64,000 nt of DNA from contig NZ_CP104264.1 of assembly GCF_025244845.1 (NCBI RefSeq), positions 3,100,001 to 3,164,000 of the forward strand, given 5' to 3'. A program made the position numbers and the translations under genes. The stretch comes from Arthrobacter sp. zg-Y1171. Lineage in GTDB: Bacteria; Actinomycetota; Actinomycetes; Actinomycetales; Micrococcaceae. This document shows, piece after piece, positions 17,271 through 26,116 of the stretch. Positions within the stretch are counted from its first letter, which is position 1; every line of letters starts with the position of its first letter. The notes beneath the pieces were generated by a model that was not told the origin of the DNA, ran no database searches, and saw only the letters and a list, made by a program, of their open reading frames with translations.

Positions 17271-17794
17271 GCGTTCAACAGTCCTTCGAGTCGGAGGATG
17301 GCAATGTCGCGCAGCTGGGCTGCAATGACCGGGAGTTCTTCGGCGTCGGTGTTCTGCAGCCGTTCCTCGAGGACGGCCAGGATTTCCTCTGCGCTGCGGC
17401 CGGCTGCGCGGATGAGGAAGACGCGGCCGAACCGGTCTTCGTACGCGCGGTTGCCGGCCCGCAGCCGGTCCTGGATCCCCTCGAGCCCGCTCACGGACGC
17501 CTGCTCGCCGCGGGAGAAGCGGGCTTCAGCGCCGGTGCCGTCGGCGCGGTCGCCGATGCGCGGGTGGTGGGCCAGGGCGGCGTCGATCTCTGCCTGGGTG
17601 AAATCCGGGGCGGCCAGTTCGGCGAAACTCAGCAGCTCCCCGGGCGTGGCGAACGGCCGGGCGGCAGCCACCTCGTTGCACCAGCGGGGAATGTCCACGC
17701 AGGGCCGCAGCATCGCTTCGGCATCCGGCCGGGACGCGGCGTTGAAGGCGGCAAGGAAGTCCGCTGCTTCTGGAGGCGTGTCTTCTGGGGGCAC
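17267..17794 (-). CDS. uraD: OHCU decarboxylase
   Basis: A 175-residue all-helical protein with the UraD marks PFATPGELLSFAE, HHPRIGD (catalytic His, about residue 70) and FSRGEQASV (active-site Glu), plus GRVFLIRAAGRSAEEIL at the C-terminus. It converts 2-oxo-4-hydroxy-4-carboxy-5-ureidoimidazoline to S-allantoin. The start is a GTG with a weak GAAAG site. It is the first gene of the urate operon; the intergenic region upstream holds two palindromic sites that may control it. Confidence 0.92.
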   Translation of the reverse strand: MPPEDTPPEAADFLAAFNAASRPDAEAMLRPCVDIPRWCNEVAAARPFATPGELLSFAELAAPDFTQAEIDAALAHHPRIGDRADGTGAEARFSRGEQASVSGLEGIQDRLRAGNRAYEDRFGRVFLIRAAGRSAEEILAVLEERLQNTDAEELPVIAAQLRDIAILRLEGLLNA

Positions 17795-17875
17795 GGGTGT
17801 CAGCTTTCAGTCAGAACTCATCCGCCGCCGGCGCTGGACACCCTTGACCATCGGCGACGCCGACTTGATTCGATG

Positions 17876-17888
17876 TTCCGGAACGGAA
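17876..17888. promoter_or_regulatory. TTCCG-GAA-CGGAA inverted repeat upstream of urate operon
   Basis: A perfect 5-bp inverted repeat with a 3-base spacer, 82 bases upstream of the uraD start. Such TTCC/GGAA-type sites are typical for IclR-class (AllR-like) and other dimeric regulators of purine catabolism. No regulator gene for it is in the window, so the assignment is inference. Confidence 0.45.
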
Positions 17889-17952
17889 TTTATATTTGGG
17901 ACAGTCTGTGCGCCCCCGCAGTATCTGTCAAGGAACTGCCCGTTATTAAACG

Positions 17953-17967
17953 TGCAGTATTACTGCA
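17953..17967. promoter_or_regulatory. 15-bp perfect palindrome in the same divergent region
   Basis: TGCAGTATTACTGCA (7-bp arms, one-base centre) lies 57 bases before the DUF3995 start and inside an AT-rich patch, unlike the surrounding GC-rich DNA. It is a probable regulator site for the plus-strand gene, the urate operon, or both. Confidence 0.4.
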
Positions 17968-18023
17968 GGTTAATTTGTGCGCTGTTCCGCGGATGCTTCC
18001 TGTCCGGCCGGCCGGCTTCCACA

Positions 18024-18563
18024 ATGACTTCCATGGACTCCTCCGGTGAACGGAAGGCAGGCCGCCGGCAGGCCCCGACCGGGCTCGGCCGTGCCTGTCT
18101 TTGGACGGCGTGCGCCGCGGGCCTGCTGCACGCCGGCTTCAGCCTCTACTGGGCCCTGGGCGGCCGCTGGCTGCTGGCTACCGTGGGCCAGTGGGCCGTG
18201 CAGGAATCCACTGAGGCGCCGTTGCGGACCGGGCTGCTGCTGGGAGCCGTGGCCGCTTTCAAGGCCGCGGCCGCACTGATTCCCACGGCGGCGGCGTACG
18301 GCAGGGTGCCGAAGCCGGGCCTCTGGCGGACGCTGAGCTGGATCGGCGCCGTGGTGCTGGTGCTGTACGGGGGTGCGAACACACTGGTGAGCAATGCCGT
18401 GCTGGCCGGACTGATCCGCCCGGACACCGGGTATGACCGCATGGCTACGATCGGGCATGCCTGGCTCTGGGACCCGCTGTTCCTGCTGTGGGGTGGAGCC
18501 CTGCTCGGCTATCTCGTGCTGTCCCGTGCCGGACGGGATAACCCGCGCGAACGCGCCCGCTGA
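18024..18563 (+). CDS. DUF3995 domain membrane protein
   Basis: A 179-residue protein with four hydrophobic segments: ACLWTACAAGLLHAGFSLYWALGG, GLLLGAVAAFKAAAALIPTAAA, LSWIGAVVLVLYGGANTLVSNAVL and LWDPLFLLWGGALLGYLVLS. The LLHAGFSLYWALGG start and the WDPLFLLWG end match DUF3995, a family without known function. The start is the ATG at 18024, with an alternative three codons later; a longer frame open upstream is antisense to the urate operon and was not used. It is divergent from uraD and shares its control region. There is no evidence of a role in purine use. Confidence 0.75.
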   Translation: MTSMDSSGERKAGRRQAPTGLGRACLWTACAAGLLHAGFSLYWALGGRWLLATVGQWAVQESTEAPLRTGLLLGAVAAFKAAAALIPTAAAYGRVPKPGLWRTLSWIGAVVLVLYGGANTLVSNAVLAGLIRPDTGYDRMATIGHAWLWDPLFLLWGGALLGYLVLSRAGRDNPRERAR

Positions 18564-18716
18564 GGACAGCACGCCATTTCCCGCGGGGTATCCCGCCGGA
18601 AAGAACCGCGTGGTACGCTTCCCTGCAATTACCGGAGCCCTGGAGGTTTTGGATCGGATTTGCGGTGCCGGAAAGAACATTCTTTTGCGGCCGGCAGTTA
18701 CAAAGTAATGCGCATT

Positions 18717-18728
18717 TGAAATGTTTCA
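18717..18728. promoter_or_regulatory. TGAAA-TG-TTTCA site in AT-rich leader of xdh operon
   Basis: The 279 bases between the DUF3995 gene and xdhC hold no gene. They include an AT-rich patch (about 18690-18745) around this 5+2+5 inverted repeat, a plausible promoter and operator for xdhC-xdhB-xdh. Confidence 0.35.
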
Positions 18729-18842
18729 TTGTTTTGCGGAATTAAGGCCCCTGCCCGTTCTATCCCGCAGGGGGAACTCACCGCTTTGGTTGCTGGGCTA
18801 GCCGGTGGCGGTTGCCGCCGGGTTGCCGGAGGGTAGGCCGCA

Positions 18843-19997
18843 GTGCTGGACATGTTGGAAGAGTTGGCGGCCGCCACGGCCGGGGGGATTCCCTGCGCCG
18901 CGGCGACCATCGTCCGCGCCTCCGGCTCTGTCCCCCGGCCGGTCGGCACCACCATGCTGGTCAGCGGCACCGGGGTGATTTCCGGTTCCCTTTCGGGCGG
19001 CTGCGTGGAGGCAGCCGTCGTCGCCGCTGCCGAGGAGGTCCTCTCGGACGGCCGCCCGCGGCTCGAGTCCTTCGGTTACAGCGACTCCGACGCATTCGCC
19101 GTCGGGCTGAGCTGCGGCGGCACCCTGGAAGTCTTCATCTCCCCGGTGTTCTCCGGCACGGTTCCCGCCGTTCCGCCTCCCGGCGAGCCCTGCGCACTGC
19201 TCCGGCGGATCGACGACGGCGCGGCTTCCGTTCCGCTGCTGATCGGGGACCCGGCAGGGGCAACGCCTGCAGGTCTGCTTTCCGCCCACGGCCCCGCGCT
19301 GGCCGCGATGCTGGGCCTCGACCCGGCGCGTGCCGCAGCCCGCCTCGCTCCGCTGCTGGCGGCCGGCCGCACCGGCGTCGTCGAGCTGGGAGAGCCCGGC
19401 GGTCCGGAGTGCGACGGCGGCAGCGCCGTCCTGTTCCTGGAGTCCCGGCTGGCACCGCCGCGGCTGGTGCTGATCGGGTCCAACGACTTTTCCGCCGCCC
19501 TTGCCCGGCAGGGACGGATGCTCGGCTACCACGTGACCATCTGCGACGCGCGGCCTGCGTTCACCATGCCGGAGCGGTTTCCCGACGCCCACGAGGTGCA
19601 CGTGCAGTGGCCGGACGCGTACCTGCGCGGGGAGGCGTCGGCCGGGCGGCTGGATGCCCGCAGCGTGGTCTGTGTACTCAGCCACGACGCCAGGTTCGAC
19701 GTCCCGGTCCTGGCCGAGGCCCTGCGTCTAGAGCTGGCCTTTGTCGGGGCAATGGGGTCCCGCCGGACCCACGACGCGCGGCTGGCTGCACTGCACGCAG
19801 CCGGGCTGGCCGGACCCGAGTTGGCGAAGCTGCACTCCCCCATCGGGCTCGACATCGGTGCCGCCACCCCCGAGGAGACCGCAGTATCCGTTTTCGCGGA
19901 GATCGTGGCTGCCCGGTCCGGAGCCGCCGCCAGCGGACAACCGCTGCGCGATGTTTCCGGCCCCATCCATCCGACCAACCGGCTCCGCGCCAGCTGA
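18843..19997 (+). CDS. xdhC: XdhC/CoxI family protein (xanthine dehydrogenase maturation)
   Basis: A 384-residue protein. The N-terminal XdhC/CoxI domain has ATIVRASGSVPRPVGTTMLVS and GGCVEAAVVAAAEEVL with the conserved Cys. The C-terminal Rossmann domain has VLIGSNDFSAALARQGRMLGYHVTICDAR and LAFVGAMGSRRTHDARL. XdhC binds molybdenum cofactor and aids its sulfuration and insertion into xanthine dehydrogenase. The start is the GTG at 18843. It is the first gene of xdhC-xdhB-xdh, with xdhB starting 9 bases after its stop. Confidence 0.9.
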   Translation: MLDMLEELAAATAGGIPCAAATIVRASGSVPRPVGTTMLVSGTGVISGSLSGGCVEAAVVAAAEEVLSDGRPRLESFGYSDSDAFAVGLSCGGTLEVFISPVFSGTVPAVPPPGEPCALLRRIDDGAASVPLLIGDPAGATPAGLLSAHGPALAAMLGLDPARAAARLAPLLAAGRTGVVELGEPGGPECDGGSAVLFLESRLAPPRLVLIGSNDFSAALARQGRMLGYHVTICDARPAFTMPERFPDAHEVHVQWPDAYLRGEASAGRLDARSVVCVLSHDARFDVPVLAEALRLELAFVGAMGSRRTHDARLAALHAAGLAGPELAKLHSPIGLDIGAATPEETAVSVFAEIVAARSGAAASGQPLRDVSGPIHPTNRLRAS

Positions 19998-20006
19998 GGA
20001 AATCCC

Positions 20007-20891
20007 ATGGACCTACCCACCGTTTCCGAGCTGATCCGCACCGCGGACCCGCAGCGCTGGCGTCCCGGAGACGCCTGGCTCGCGGGCGGCACTGTGCTGT
20101 TCTCCTACGGCAGTGAAACCCTGCAGCGGCTGCTGGATGTCACGGCCACCGGCTGGGAGCCGCTGGTGCTGAACGACGACGGACTCGAGATCGCCGCCAC
20201 CTGCACCATCGCCGAACTGTATGCATTCCCGGACGCCGCCGCACCCGGACTGCGGCAGGCCTGGCCGGCACTGGACCTGGTGCAGCCGTGCTGCGACTCC
20301 TTCGTGGCCTCCTTCAAAGTCTGGAACGTGTCCACTGTGGGCGGGAACATCTGCACCGGCCTGCCCGCCGGGCCCATGACCTCGCTGACCGCGGCGCTGG
20401 ACGGCGTCGGACTGATCCACTCCCCCGGCGGCACTTCCCGCCGGGTGCCGGTGGCCGAACTCGTGACCGGCGACGGGCGTACCGCGCTGGCGCCGGGGGA
20501 ACTGCTGCGCAGCATTTCGCTCCCCGCCGCCGCGCTGCGGGCACGCACTGCATTCCGGCGGCTCTCGCTGACTAATCTGGGCCGATCCGGGGTGCTCCTG
20601 ATCGGCCGCGTCGACGAGGACGGTTGTTTTGTCCTGACCGTCACTGCGGCCACGAAGCGTCCGGTCCAGCTGCGTTTTTCCGCGGTGCCGGACGCCGCCG
20701 AGCTGCGGGCCGGCTTGGAGGATGCGATTGATGCCGGGCTCTGGCACGACGACGTGCACGGGCTGCCCGAATGGCGGCAGGACATGACCTACCGGCTGGC
20801 GGAGGAAATCCGCACCGAACTTGCCGGACCAGCATCCGCTTTCGCACCCGCACCCGCACCCGCACCCGCACCCGAGGACGGCTCCCTGTGA
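20007..20891 (+). CDS. xdhB: Xanthine dehydrogenase FAD-binding subunit (CoxM/XdhB type)
   Basis: A 294-residue FAD domain: [11 protein letters not shown] at the flavin site, the conserved [26 protein letters not shown], then the CO-dehydrogenase flavoprotein C-terminal domain with [14 protein letters not shown]. It passes electrons from the iron-sulfur clusters to NAD or another acceptor. The last 20 codons hold five tandem GCACCC units, giving an Ala-Pro tail (PAPAPAPAP) that could vary in length between strains. The stop overlaps the GTG of the next gene by 4 bases (GTGA), so synthesis of the two subunits is coupled. Confidence 0.9.
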   Translation: MDLPTVSELIRTADPQRWRPGDAWLAGGTVLFSYGSETLQRLLDVTATGWEPLVLNDDGLEIAATCTIAELYAFPDAAAPGLRQAWPALDLVQPCCDSFVASFKVWNVSTVGGNICTGLPAGPMTSLTAALDGVGLIHSPGGTSRRVPVAELVTGDGRTALAPGELLRSISLPAAALRARTAFRRLSLTNLGRSGVLLIGRVDEDGCFVLTVTAATKRPVQLRFSAVPDAAELRAGLEDAIDAGLWHDDVHGLPEWRQDMTYRLAEEIRTELAGPASAFAPAPAPAPAPEDGSL

Positions 20892-23800
20892 CCTACCGGA
20901 TCAACAACGCCGAGGTGGAAGCCCAACCCTTCCCCGGGCAGTGCCTGCGCACCTTCCTCCGCGAACAGGGCAACCTGGGCGTCAAAAAGGGCTGCGACGC
21001 CGGCGACTGCGGCGCGTGCACCGTGCATGTGGACGGAAAACCCGTGCACAGCTGCATCTACCCCGCGGTCCGGGCCGAGGGCCGGGAGATCACCACCATC
21101 GAGGGGCTGGCCGACACGGCGCGGCTGGCCGACAGTGTCGGACGGGCCGACGGCGACGGCTTGGCCGACGGCGACGCCCTGCATCCGATGCAGCAGCAGT
21201 TCCTGGACGCGCAGGGCTTCCAGTGCGGATTCTGCACCGCCGGCATGGTGATGACCGCAGCGACCTTCGACGATCAGCAGAAGGAGAACCTGCCCCGGAA
21301 CCTCAAGGGCAACCTCTGCCGCTGCACCGGTTACCGGAGCATCGAAGATGCTGTCTGCGGGCACCGGCACACTGAAACGAGCACCGCCGGCGCCGAGCCG
21401 TCCTCCGGCGGAGCGACCTCCGCGCAGACCGTCGCCGGCGCGGGCCTCTCCTCTCCCACCCACAACACTGGCGGAGCGACCCCAGCGCAGACCGTAAACG
21501 CACGGACTGTCGGCGCCAACGTGGCCGCTCCGGCGGGACCGGACATCGTCACCGGCCGCGCCCGCTACACCCTGGATGTCCCGGCCAAGGACCTGCCCGG
21601 GCTGCTGCACCTGAAGATTCTGCGCTCCCCTCACGCACATGCCCGGATCCTGTCCATCGATGCGAGCGCCGCCCTGGCCGTGCCCGGCGTTGAAGCGGTG
21701 CTCACCCACGAGGACGCCCCGGACCAGCTCTTCTCCACCGCCCAGCACGAACTGCACACCGACGACCCCAACGACACCCGGGTCCTGGACAATGTGGTCA
21801 GGTTCCGCGGCCAGCGGGTGGCCGCCGTCGTCGCCGACACCATGGGCGCTGCGGCCGAAGGCGTGCGTGCACTGAAGGTCGAGTATGAGCTGCTGCCCGC
21901 GGTGCTGGATCCCGAAGCGGCCCTGGCACCCGGCGCTCCGGAGGTCCATCCCGGCACCGCCGGGAACGTCGTGGCGGAACTGCACTCCGAGGTCGGCGAC
22001 GTTGCCGCCGGACTCGCAGCGGCCGACGTCGTGCACGAAAACACCTACTACAGCCAGCGCCTGCAGCACGTCGCGCTGGAGACGCACGGCTCGATCGCGT
22101 ACTTCGATGATCTGGGCCGGCTGGTTGTGCGGACCTCCACACAGGTGCCGTTCCTCGTCCGGCGGACGCTGTGCCGGATCTTCGGGCTGAAGCTTGCCTC
22201 GGTGCGCGTGCTCGCCGGCCGGGTGGGCGGCGGGTTCGGAGGCAAGCAGGAAGTGCTCACCGAGGACCTTGCCGCGCTGGCCGCGCTGAAGCTGAAGCGC
22301 CCGGTGCAGCTGGAACTGACCCGCGAGGAGCAGTTCACCGCCACCACCACCCGGCACCCCTTCGCCGTGAAGGTCCGCGCCGGCGCCTCCGCGGACGGCA
22401 CCCTGACCGCGCTGGCCCTGGATGTCACCGCCAACACCGGCGCCTACGGCAACCACGCCCCCGGCGTGATGTTCCACGGCTGCGGGGAATCCGTGGCCGT
22501 CTACCGGTGCGCCAACAAGAAAGTGGACGCCCGCTCCGTCTACACCAACACGCTGCCCTCCGGGGCGTTCCGCGGCTACGGGCTGAGCCAGATGATCTAC
22601 GCGATCGAATCCGCCATGGACGAACTGGCCCGGGACCTGGGCATGGATCCGCTGGACTTCCGCCGCCGCAACGTGGTGGCGCACGGCGACCGCATGGTCT
22701 CCACCTCCCCCGAACCTGCCGAAGACGTGCATTACGGCAGCTACGGCCTGGACCAGTGCCTGGAGCTGGTGTCCGGTGCGCTGGCTGCGGGGCGGGAGCG
22801 GCCGGAGACCTCCGGGGCGGAGCTTGTTTCAGCCGCGTCGTCCGGGGCGGCCGGGCCGTCCGACGCGGCCGACGACGGCGGCGGGTGGCTGATCGGCGAG
22901 GGCACCGCAGTCGCCATGATCGACACCGTGCCTCCGCGCGGACACATCAGCCACGCAAAGATCTCTCTCCGCGAGGACGGCCGGTACGGGCTCGACGTCG
23001 GCACCGCCGAGTTCGGTAACGGCACCACCACCGTGCACGCGCAGCTGGCCTCGACGGCGCTGCACACCACCGCGGACCGGGTGGTGATCCGGCAATCGGA
23101 CACCGATCTGGTGGACCACGACACCGGTGCGTACGGCTCCACCGGCACGGTGGTGGCGGGCAAGGCGTCGCTGGCCGCAGCGGAGGAACTGGCCACCCTG
23201 CTCAAGGGCTTCGCCGCGTCGCTGTTTAGCTCCACCTCGGCGCAGGTGCATCTGCTGGCGGACGCCGTGCAGTGCGGCGGCGAGCGGATCCCGCTGGCCG
23301 ACGTCGCCGTCCGGGCACGCGAGGAAGGCATCGACCTGTCCGCGGAGGGCCGGTGGGGCGGCACCCCGCGGTCGGTTGCCTTCAACGTGCAGGGCTTCCG
23401 GGTGGCGGTGCATGCCGGGACCGGGGAGATCCGGATCCTGCAGAGCGTGCACGCTGCGGACGCCGGCGTCGTCGTGAATCCGATGCAGTGCCGCGGCCAG
23501 ATCGAGGGCGGCATTGCCCAGGCTCTCGGGGCGGCATTGTTCGAGGAAGTGCGGATCGACGCCGAGGGCACGGTGGAGACCCGGATCCTGCGCGAATACC
23601 ACGTCCCCACATTCGCCGACGTGCCGCGCACGGAGATCTTCTTCGCCGAGACGGACGATTCGCTGGGCCCGATGGGTGCCAAGTCCATGAGCGAAAGCCC
23701 GTTCAACCCCGTGGCGCCGGCGCTGGCCAATGCGCTTCGGGATGCCACCGGGATCCGGTTCGCCCGGACACCGTTCGCCCGGGACCGGGTGTATCTGGGG

Positions 23801-23926
23801 CTGCGGGCTGTCCGGGTTGAAGCTGAGGTTGCCGCGGAACCGGAGGCTCCAGCCGAGGCTGCGGCTGCGGCTGAGCGGGAGGCCGCGCCTGTGGAACCGG
23901 AGGCTGCGCCGGCTCCTGCCGTGTAG
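20888..23926 (+). CDS. xdh: Xanthine dehydrogenase, fused iron-sulfur and molybdenum subunits
   Basis: A 1012-residue protein. Residues 1-155 form the small subunit: plant-type [2Fe-2S] Cys36, 41, 44 and 56 ([11 protein letters not shown]), then the helical [2Fe-2S] domain with Cys113, 116, 144 and 146 ([15 protein letters not shown]). Residues about 160-215 are a linker with a repeated GGAT(S/P)AQTV. From about 215 the molybdenum subunit follows: [45 protein letters not shown] and [14 protein letters not shown]. The C-terminus is an Ala/Glu/Pro-rich tail. It oxidises hypoxanthine and xanthine to urate, feeding the adjacent urate operon. The GTG at 20888 is chosen for the xdhB overlap and domain start. 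Confidence 0.9.
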   Translation: MTYRINNAEVEAQPFPGQCLRTFLREQGNLGVKKGCDAGDCGACTVHVDGKPVHSCIYPAVRAEGREITTIEGLADTARLADSVGRADGDGLADGDALHPMQQQFLDAQGFQCGFCTAGMVMTAATFDDQQKENLPRNLKGNLCRCTGYRSIEDAVCGHRHTETSTAGAEPSSGGATSAQTVAGAGLSSPTHNTGGATPAQTVNARTVGANVAAPAGPDIVTGRARYTLDVPAKDLPGLLHLKILRSPHAHARILSIDASAALAVPGVEAVLTHEDAPDQLFSTAQHELHTDDPNDTRVLDNVVRFRGQRVAAVVADTMGAAAEGVRALKVEYELLPAVLDPEAALAPGAPEVHPGTAGNVVAELHSEVGDVAAGLAAADVVHENTYYSQRLQHVALETHGSIAYFDDLGRLVVRTSTQVPFLVRRTLCRIFGLKLASVRVLAGRVGGGFGGKQEVLTEDLAALAALKLKRPVQLELTREEQFTATTTRHPFAVKVRAGASADGTLTALALDVTANTGAYGNHAPGVMFHGCGESVAVYRCANKKVDARSVYTNTLPSGAFRGYGLSQMIYAIESAMDELARDLGMDPLDFRRRNVVAHGDRMVSTSPEPAEDVHYGSYGLDQCLELVSGALAAGRERPETSGAELVSAASSGAAGPSDAADDGGGWLIGEGTAVAMIDTVPPRGHISHAKISLREDGRYGLDVGTAEFGNGTTTVHAQLASTALHTTADRVVIRQSDTDLVDHDTGAYGSTGTVVAGKASLAAAEELATLLKGFAASLFSSTSAQVHLLADAVQCGGERIPLADVAVRAREEGIDLSAEGRWGGTPRSVAFNVQGFRVAVHAGTGEIRILQSVHAADAGVVVNPMQCRGQIEGGIAQALGAALFEEVRIDAEGTVETRILREYHVPTFADVPRTEIFFAETDDSLGPMGAKSMSESPFNPVAPALANALRDATGIRFARTPFARDRVYLGLRAVRVEAEVAAEPEAPAEAAAAAEREAAPVEPEAAPAPAV

Positions 23927-23943
23927 GTCGACTGGTTTCCCTA

Positions 23944-24037
23944 CGGTTTGTGCATTTTCCCTCCAGTTTGGGAAATCCCTCCGCTGCGCCGTGGCAGGGC
24001 TTTCCCAAACCGGCAGGGTTTTCCCAAACCGGAGGAG
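23944..24037. repeat. Modular intergenic inverted repeat, copy 3
   Basis: Modules TTTGTGCATTTTCCCTCC and TTTGGGAAATCCCTCCG face GGCAGGGCTTTCCCAAACCGG and CAGGGTTTTCCCAAACCGG around a CTGCGCCGTG centre. It lies between the convergent xdh and dapA-like genes. A 25-base sequence just after it (24031-24055, GGAGGAGTTTTGCGTCCTGC...) is repeated exactly at 24212-24236 after copy 4. Confidence 0.75.
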
Positions 24038-24118
24038 TTTTGCGTCCTGCGGCGGCTCCGGCTCAGCGGGAGGCTCCGACGGTGTAGCCCGACGTCTGTA
24101 TCCCGGAAATCAGGAGCG

Positions 24119-24216
24119 AATCCCTGCGATCTGTCCGATTCCCTGCGGTTTGTCCGGATCCCTGCGCCGCGCGAGGCAGGATTTGTCACAAACCGAGGGG
24201 TTTTCCCGAAGCGGAG
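24119..24216. repeat. Modular intergenic inverted repeat, copy 4
   Basis: Three left modules (AATCCCTGCGATCTGTCC, ATTCCCTGCGGTTTGTCC, GGATCCCTGCG) face GGCAGGATTTGTCACAAACCG and GGGGTTTTCCCGAAGCGG across a CCGCGCGA centre. With copy 3 and the flanking 25-bp direct repeat it fills the 324-base gap between xdh and the dapA-like gene. No gene is seen in that gap. Confidence 0.75.
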
Positions 24217-24250
24217 GAGTTTTGCGTCCTGCGGCGGGATGCGCCGTGGG

Positions 24251-25159
24251 CTAACCGGCCGCTGAGCCCCGAAGGGTCCGCAGCACCCCGCCGATCCTCC
24301 GCTGAACGTCCGCGGACAGGGGCCGCAGCGGGGCGGGCAGGTTCTCCACCGGCAGCAGGCCAAGCTCTGCCGCTAACGCGGAGGTCACGCGCAGGCTGCC
24401 GAACTCCCGGAACAACTCCCAGACCGGTGCCAGCTGTGCCGACAAACGCCGGGCGGTCTCGGCATCCCCGGCCTGAGCGGCGCGGGTGATCACGAGCGCC
24501 AGGTCCGGCAGGGTGCCGCCCAACACGCTGAACCACACATCCGCACCGGCGAGCAGGGCCGGGGCAGCAAACTCGTCGCCGCTGACCCCCAGTGCCATCC
24601 GGTCCGGCAGCGCGGCCCGCACCTCACGGATCCGCCGGTCCGCTTCGTCCACCGGCCGGGGCGGAATTTTCACGGCCTTCACCTGCGGCAGGGCGCCGAG
24701 CCGGGCATAGAGCTCGTTCGTAAACGTGAACCGGGTGGTGGTCGGATTGTCATAGATGCAGATGGGCACCGAGCTGGCGGCGGAGACGGACTCGAACAGG
24801 CCGGCCACCTCGTCCTCGGTCAGCGGCTGGTAGGACACCGGCGCGAGCAACAGGCCGGCGGCACCGGCGTTCTGGGCATCCTCGGCTCCGCGCAGGACAT
24901 CGGAGGTCCGCAGCGCCCCGATCCCCACGATCACCGGCACCGCCCCGGCTGCCTGCACCGCGGCAGCTGCCACCCGGCGTCGTTCCTCCCGGGACAGATA
25001 GGCGTAACTGCCGGTGGACCCCAACGCACCGATGGAATCCACCCCGGCCTCCACCGCACGGTGGACCAGCGCGGCAAAGAGGTCCTCATCCACCGTGTCG
25101 TGGATAACGGGTGTCAGGGGAAAGGCGGACAGACCTGTGAACACGGGAGCTCGTTTCAA
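24251..25159 (-). CDS. Dihydrodipicolinate synthase (DapA/NanA) family protein
   Basis: A 302-residue TIM-barrel aldolase. GALGSTGSYAYLSREERRRV is the substrate-carboxylate loop, VPICIYDNPTTTRF holds the catalytic Tyr, and VKAVKIPPRP holds the Schiff-base Lys. Because it is paired with a transporter and not with lysine genes, it is more likely a catabolic pyruvate aldolase or dehydratase than true DapA. Its start overlaps the stop of the DMT transporter gene by 4 bases, so the two form one operon under the divergent MarR regulator. Confidence 0.85.
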   Translation of the reverse strand: MKRAPVFTGLSAFPLTPVIHDTVDEDLFAALVHRAVEAGVDSIGALGSTGSYAYLSREERRRVAAAAVQAAGAVPVIVGIGALRTSDVLRGAEDAQNAGAAGLLLAPVSYQPLTEDEVAGLFESVSAASSVPICIYDNPTTTRFTFTNELYARLGALPQVKAVKIPPRPVDEADRRIREVRAALPDRMALGVSGDEFAAPALLAGADVWFSVLGGTLPDLALVITRAAQAGDAETARRLSAQLAPVWELFREFGSLRVTSALAAELGLLPVENLPAPLRPLSADVQRRIGGVLRTLRGSAAG

Positions 25160-26070
25160 CGTGGGGACACCGACCGGCCCAGCACATCATGCGGGCGCAC
25201 CGCCGCGGCCGTGGCACGCCGATGTCCGGCCGGCCCCGCCAGCACCAGGGTGGCAAGAACCATCGCCGCGCCCAGGCACTGGCCGGGACTGAGCGATTGC
25301 CCGGCGAGCAGCCAGCCGGCGGCCGCCGCGACCACCGGGCTAAGCAGCCCCAGCAGTGCCGTGCTTGAGGCGGGCAGCCGGTGCAGGCCGCGGAACCAGA
25401 GGCAGTAGGCCAGCGCCGTGCCGATCACGCCGAGGTAGGCGTACCCGGCCAGGTTGACGCCGGTCAGTGCGGGCGGCGGACCCTCCACCAGCAGGGCCAC
25501 CGGCAGCAGGAACAACCCGCCGGCGACCAGCTGCCAGGATGTGGCAGCCAGCAGCGTATCCGGGGTGCCCCACTTCTTGGTCAGGACCACCCCCGCCGCC
25601 ATGCCCACTGCTCCTCCGAGCGCGGCCGCCACGCCCAGCACATCCAGCCGCGCCTGCGCCTGCAGCACCAGCAGCCCGACGCCGGCCAGCCCGGCCATGC
25701 CTGCCGCCAGCTTCCGTCCGGTCAGGCGTTCACCGATCCACCGCGAGGCAAACAGCGCCACCAGCAGCGGCTGCACCGCACCAACAGTGGCAGCGACGCC
25801 GCCGGGCAGCCGGTAGGCGGCCACAAACAGGAGCGCGAAGAACAGCCCGATGTTCAGCACCCCCAATACCGCCGAGCGCCACCACCAACTGCCGCGGGGC
25901 AACCGCCGGACCAGCAGGAGCAGCAACAGGCCCGCGGGCAGCGAGCGCAGCAGGGCGGCCAGCAGCGGCCGGTCCGGCGGCAGCAGCTCGGCGGCCACGA
26001 TGTAGGTGGTGCCCCAGACGATCGGCGCCAGGGCCGTCGTCGCGGTCAGAAGTCCAGTTTTGCTAAGCAC
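25156..26070 (-). CDS. DMT superfamily transporter (EamA family)
   Basis: A 304-residue protein with ten hydrophobic helices in two EamA repeats: the first starts ALAPIVWGTTYIVAAELL, the second near VAAALGGAVGMAAGVVLTKKWG. The charged end of helix 1 and the WFRGLHRLPASSTALLGLLSPVVA segment near helix 9 are typical of this family. It exports (or takes up) amino acids or small metabolites; the substrate is unknown. The GTG start at 26070 lies inside the first of two palindromic MarR boxes, so repressor binding would block transcription right at the start codon. Confidence 0.85.
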   Translation of the reverse strand: MLSKTGLLTATTALAPIVWGTTYIVAAELLPPDRPLLAALLRSLPAGLLLLLLVRRLPRGSWWWRSAVLGVLNIGLFFALLFVAAYRLPGGVAATVGAVQPLLVALFASRWIGERLTGRKLAAGMAGLAGVGLLVLQAQARLDVLGVAAALGGAVGMAAGVVLTKKWGTPDTLLAATSWQLVAGGLFLLPVALLVEGPPPALTGVNLAGYAYLGVIGTALAYCLWFRGLHRLPASSTALLGLLSPVVAAAAGWLLAGQSLSPGQCLGAAMVLATLVLAGPAGHRRATAAAVRPHDVLGRSVSPR

Positions 26071-26095
26071 TTAGCCAATATAGCTAAGTGCTTAG
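26063..26095. promoter_or_regulatory. Two MarR-type boxes between DMT transporter and marR
   Basis: Two copies of a 12-bp box with CTAAG/CTTAG arms, CTAAGCACTTAG (26063-26074) and CTAAGTGCTTAG (26084-26095), are separated by 9 AT-rich bases, 21 bases start to start. That is two helical turns, so two dimers would bind the same DNA face. The divergent gap is only 46 bases, hence the pair must control both genes. Confidence 0.75.
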
Positions 26096-26116
26096 TTAAT
26101 TGCTAGGGTGCATTCC

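Noticed and set aside
20844..20873. Five GCACCC units as an intergenic microsatellite
   Set aside because: They are in frame and encode the Ala-Pro tail of xdhB; noted as part of that gene.
20789..22732. 647-codon minus-strand frame antisense to xanthine dehydrogenase
   Set aside because: No motifs; the plus-strand protein has all expected iron-sulfur and molybdenum motifs.
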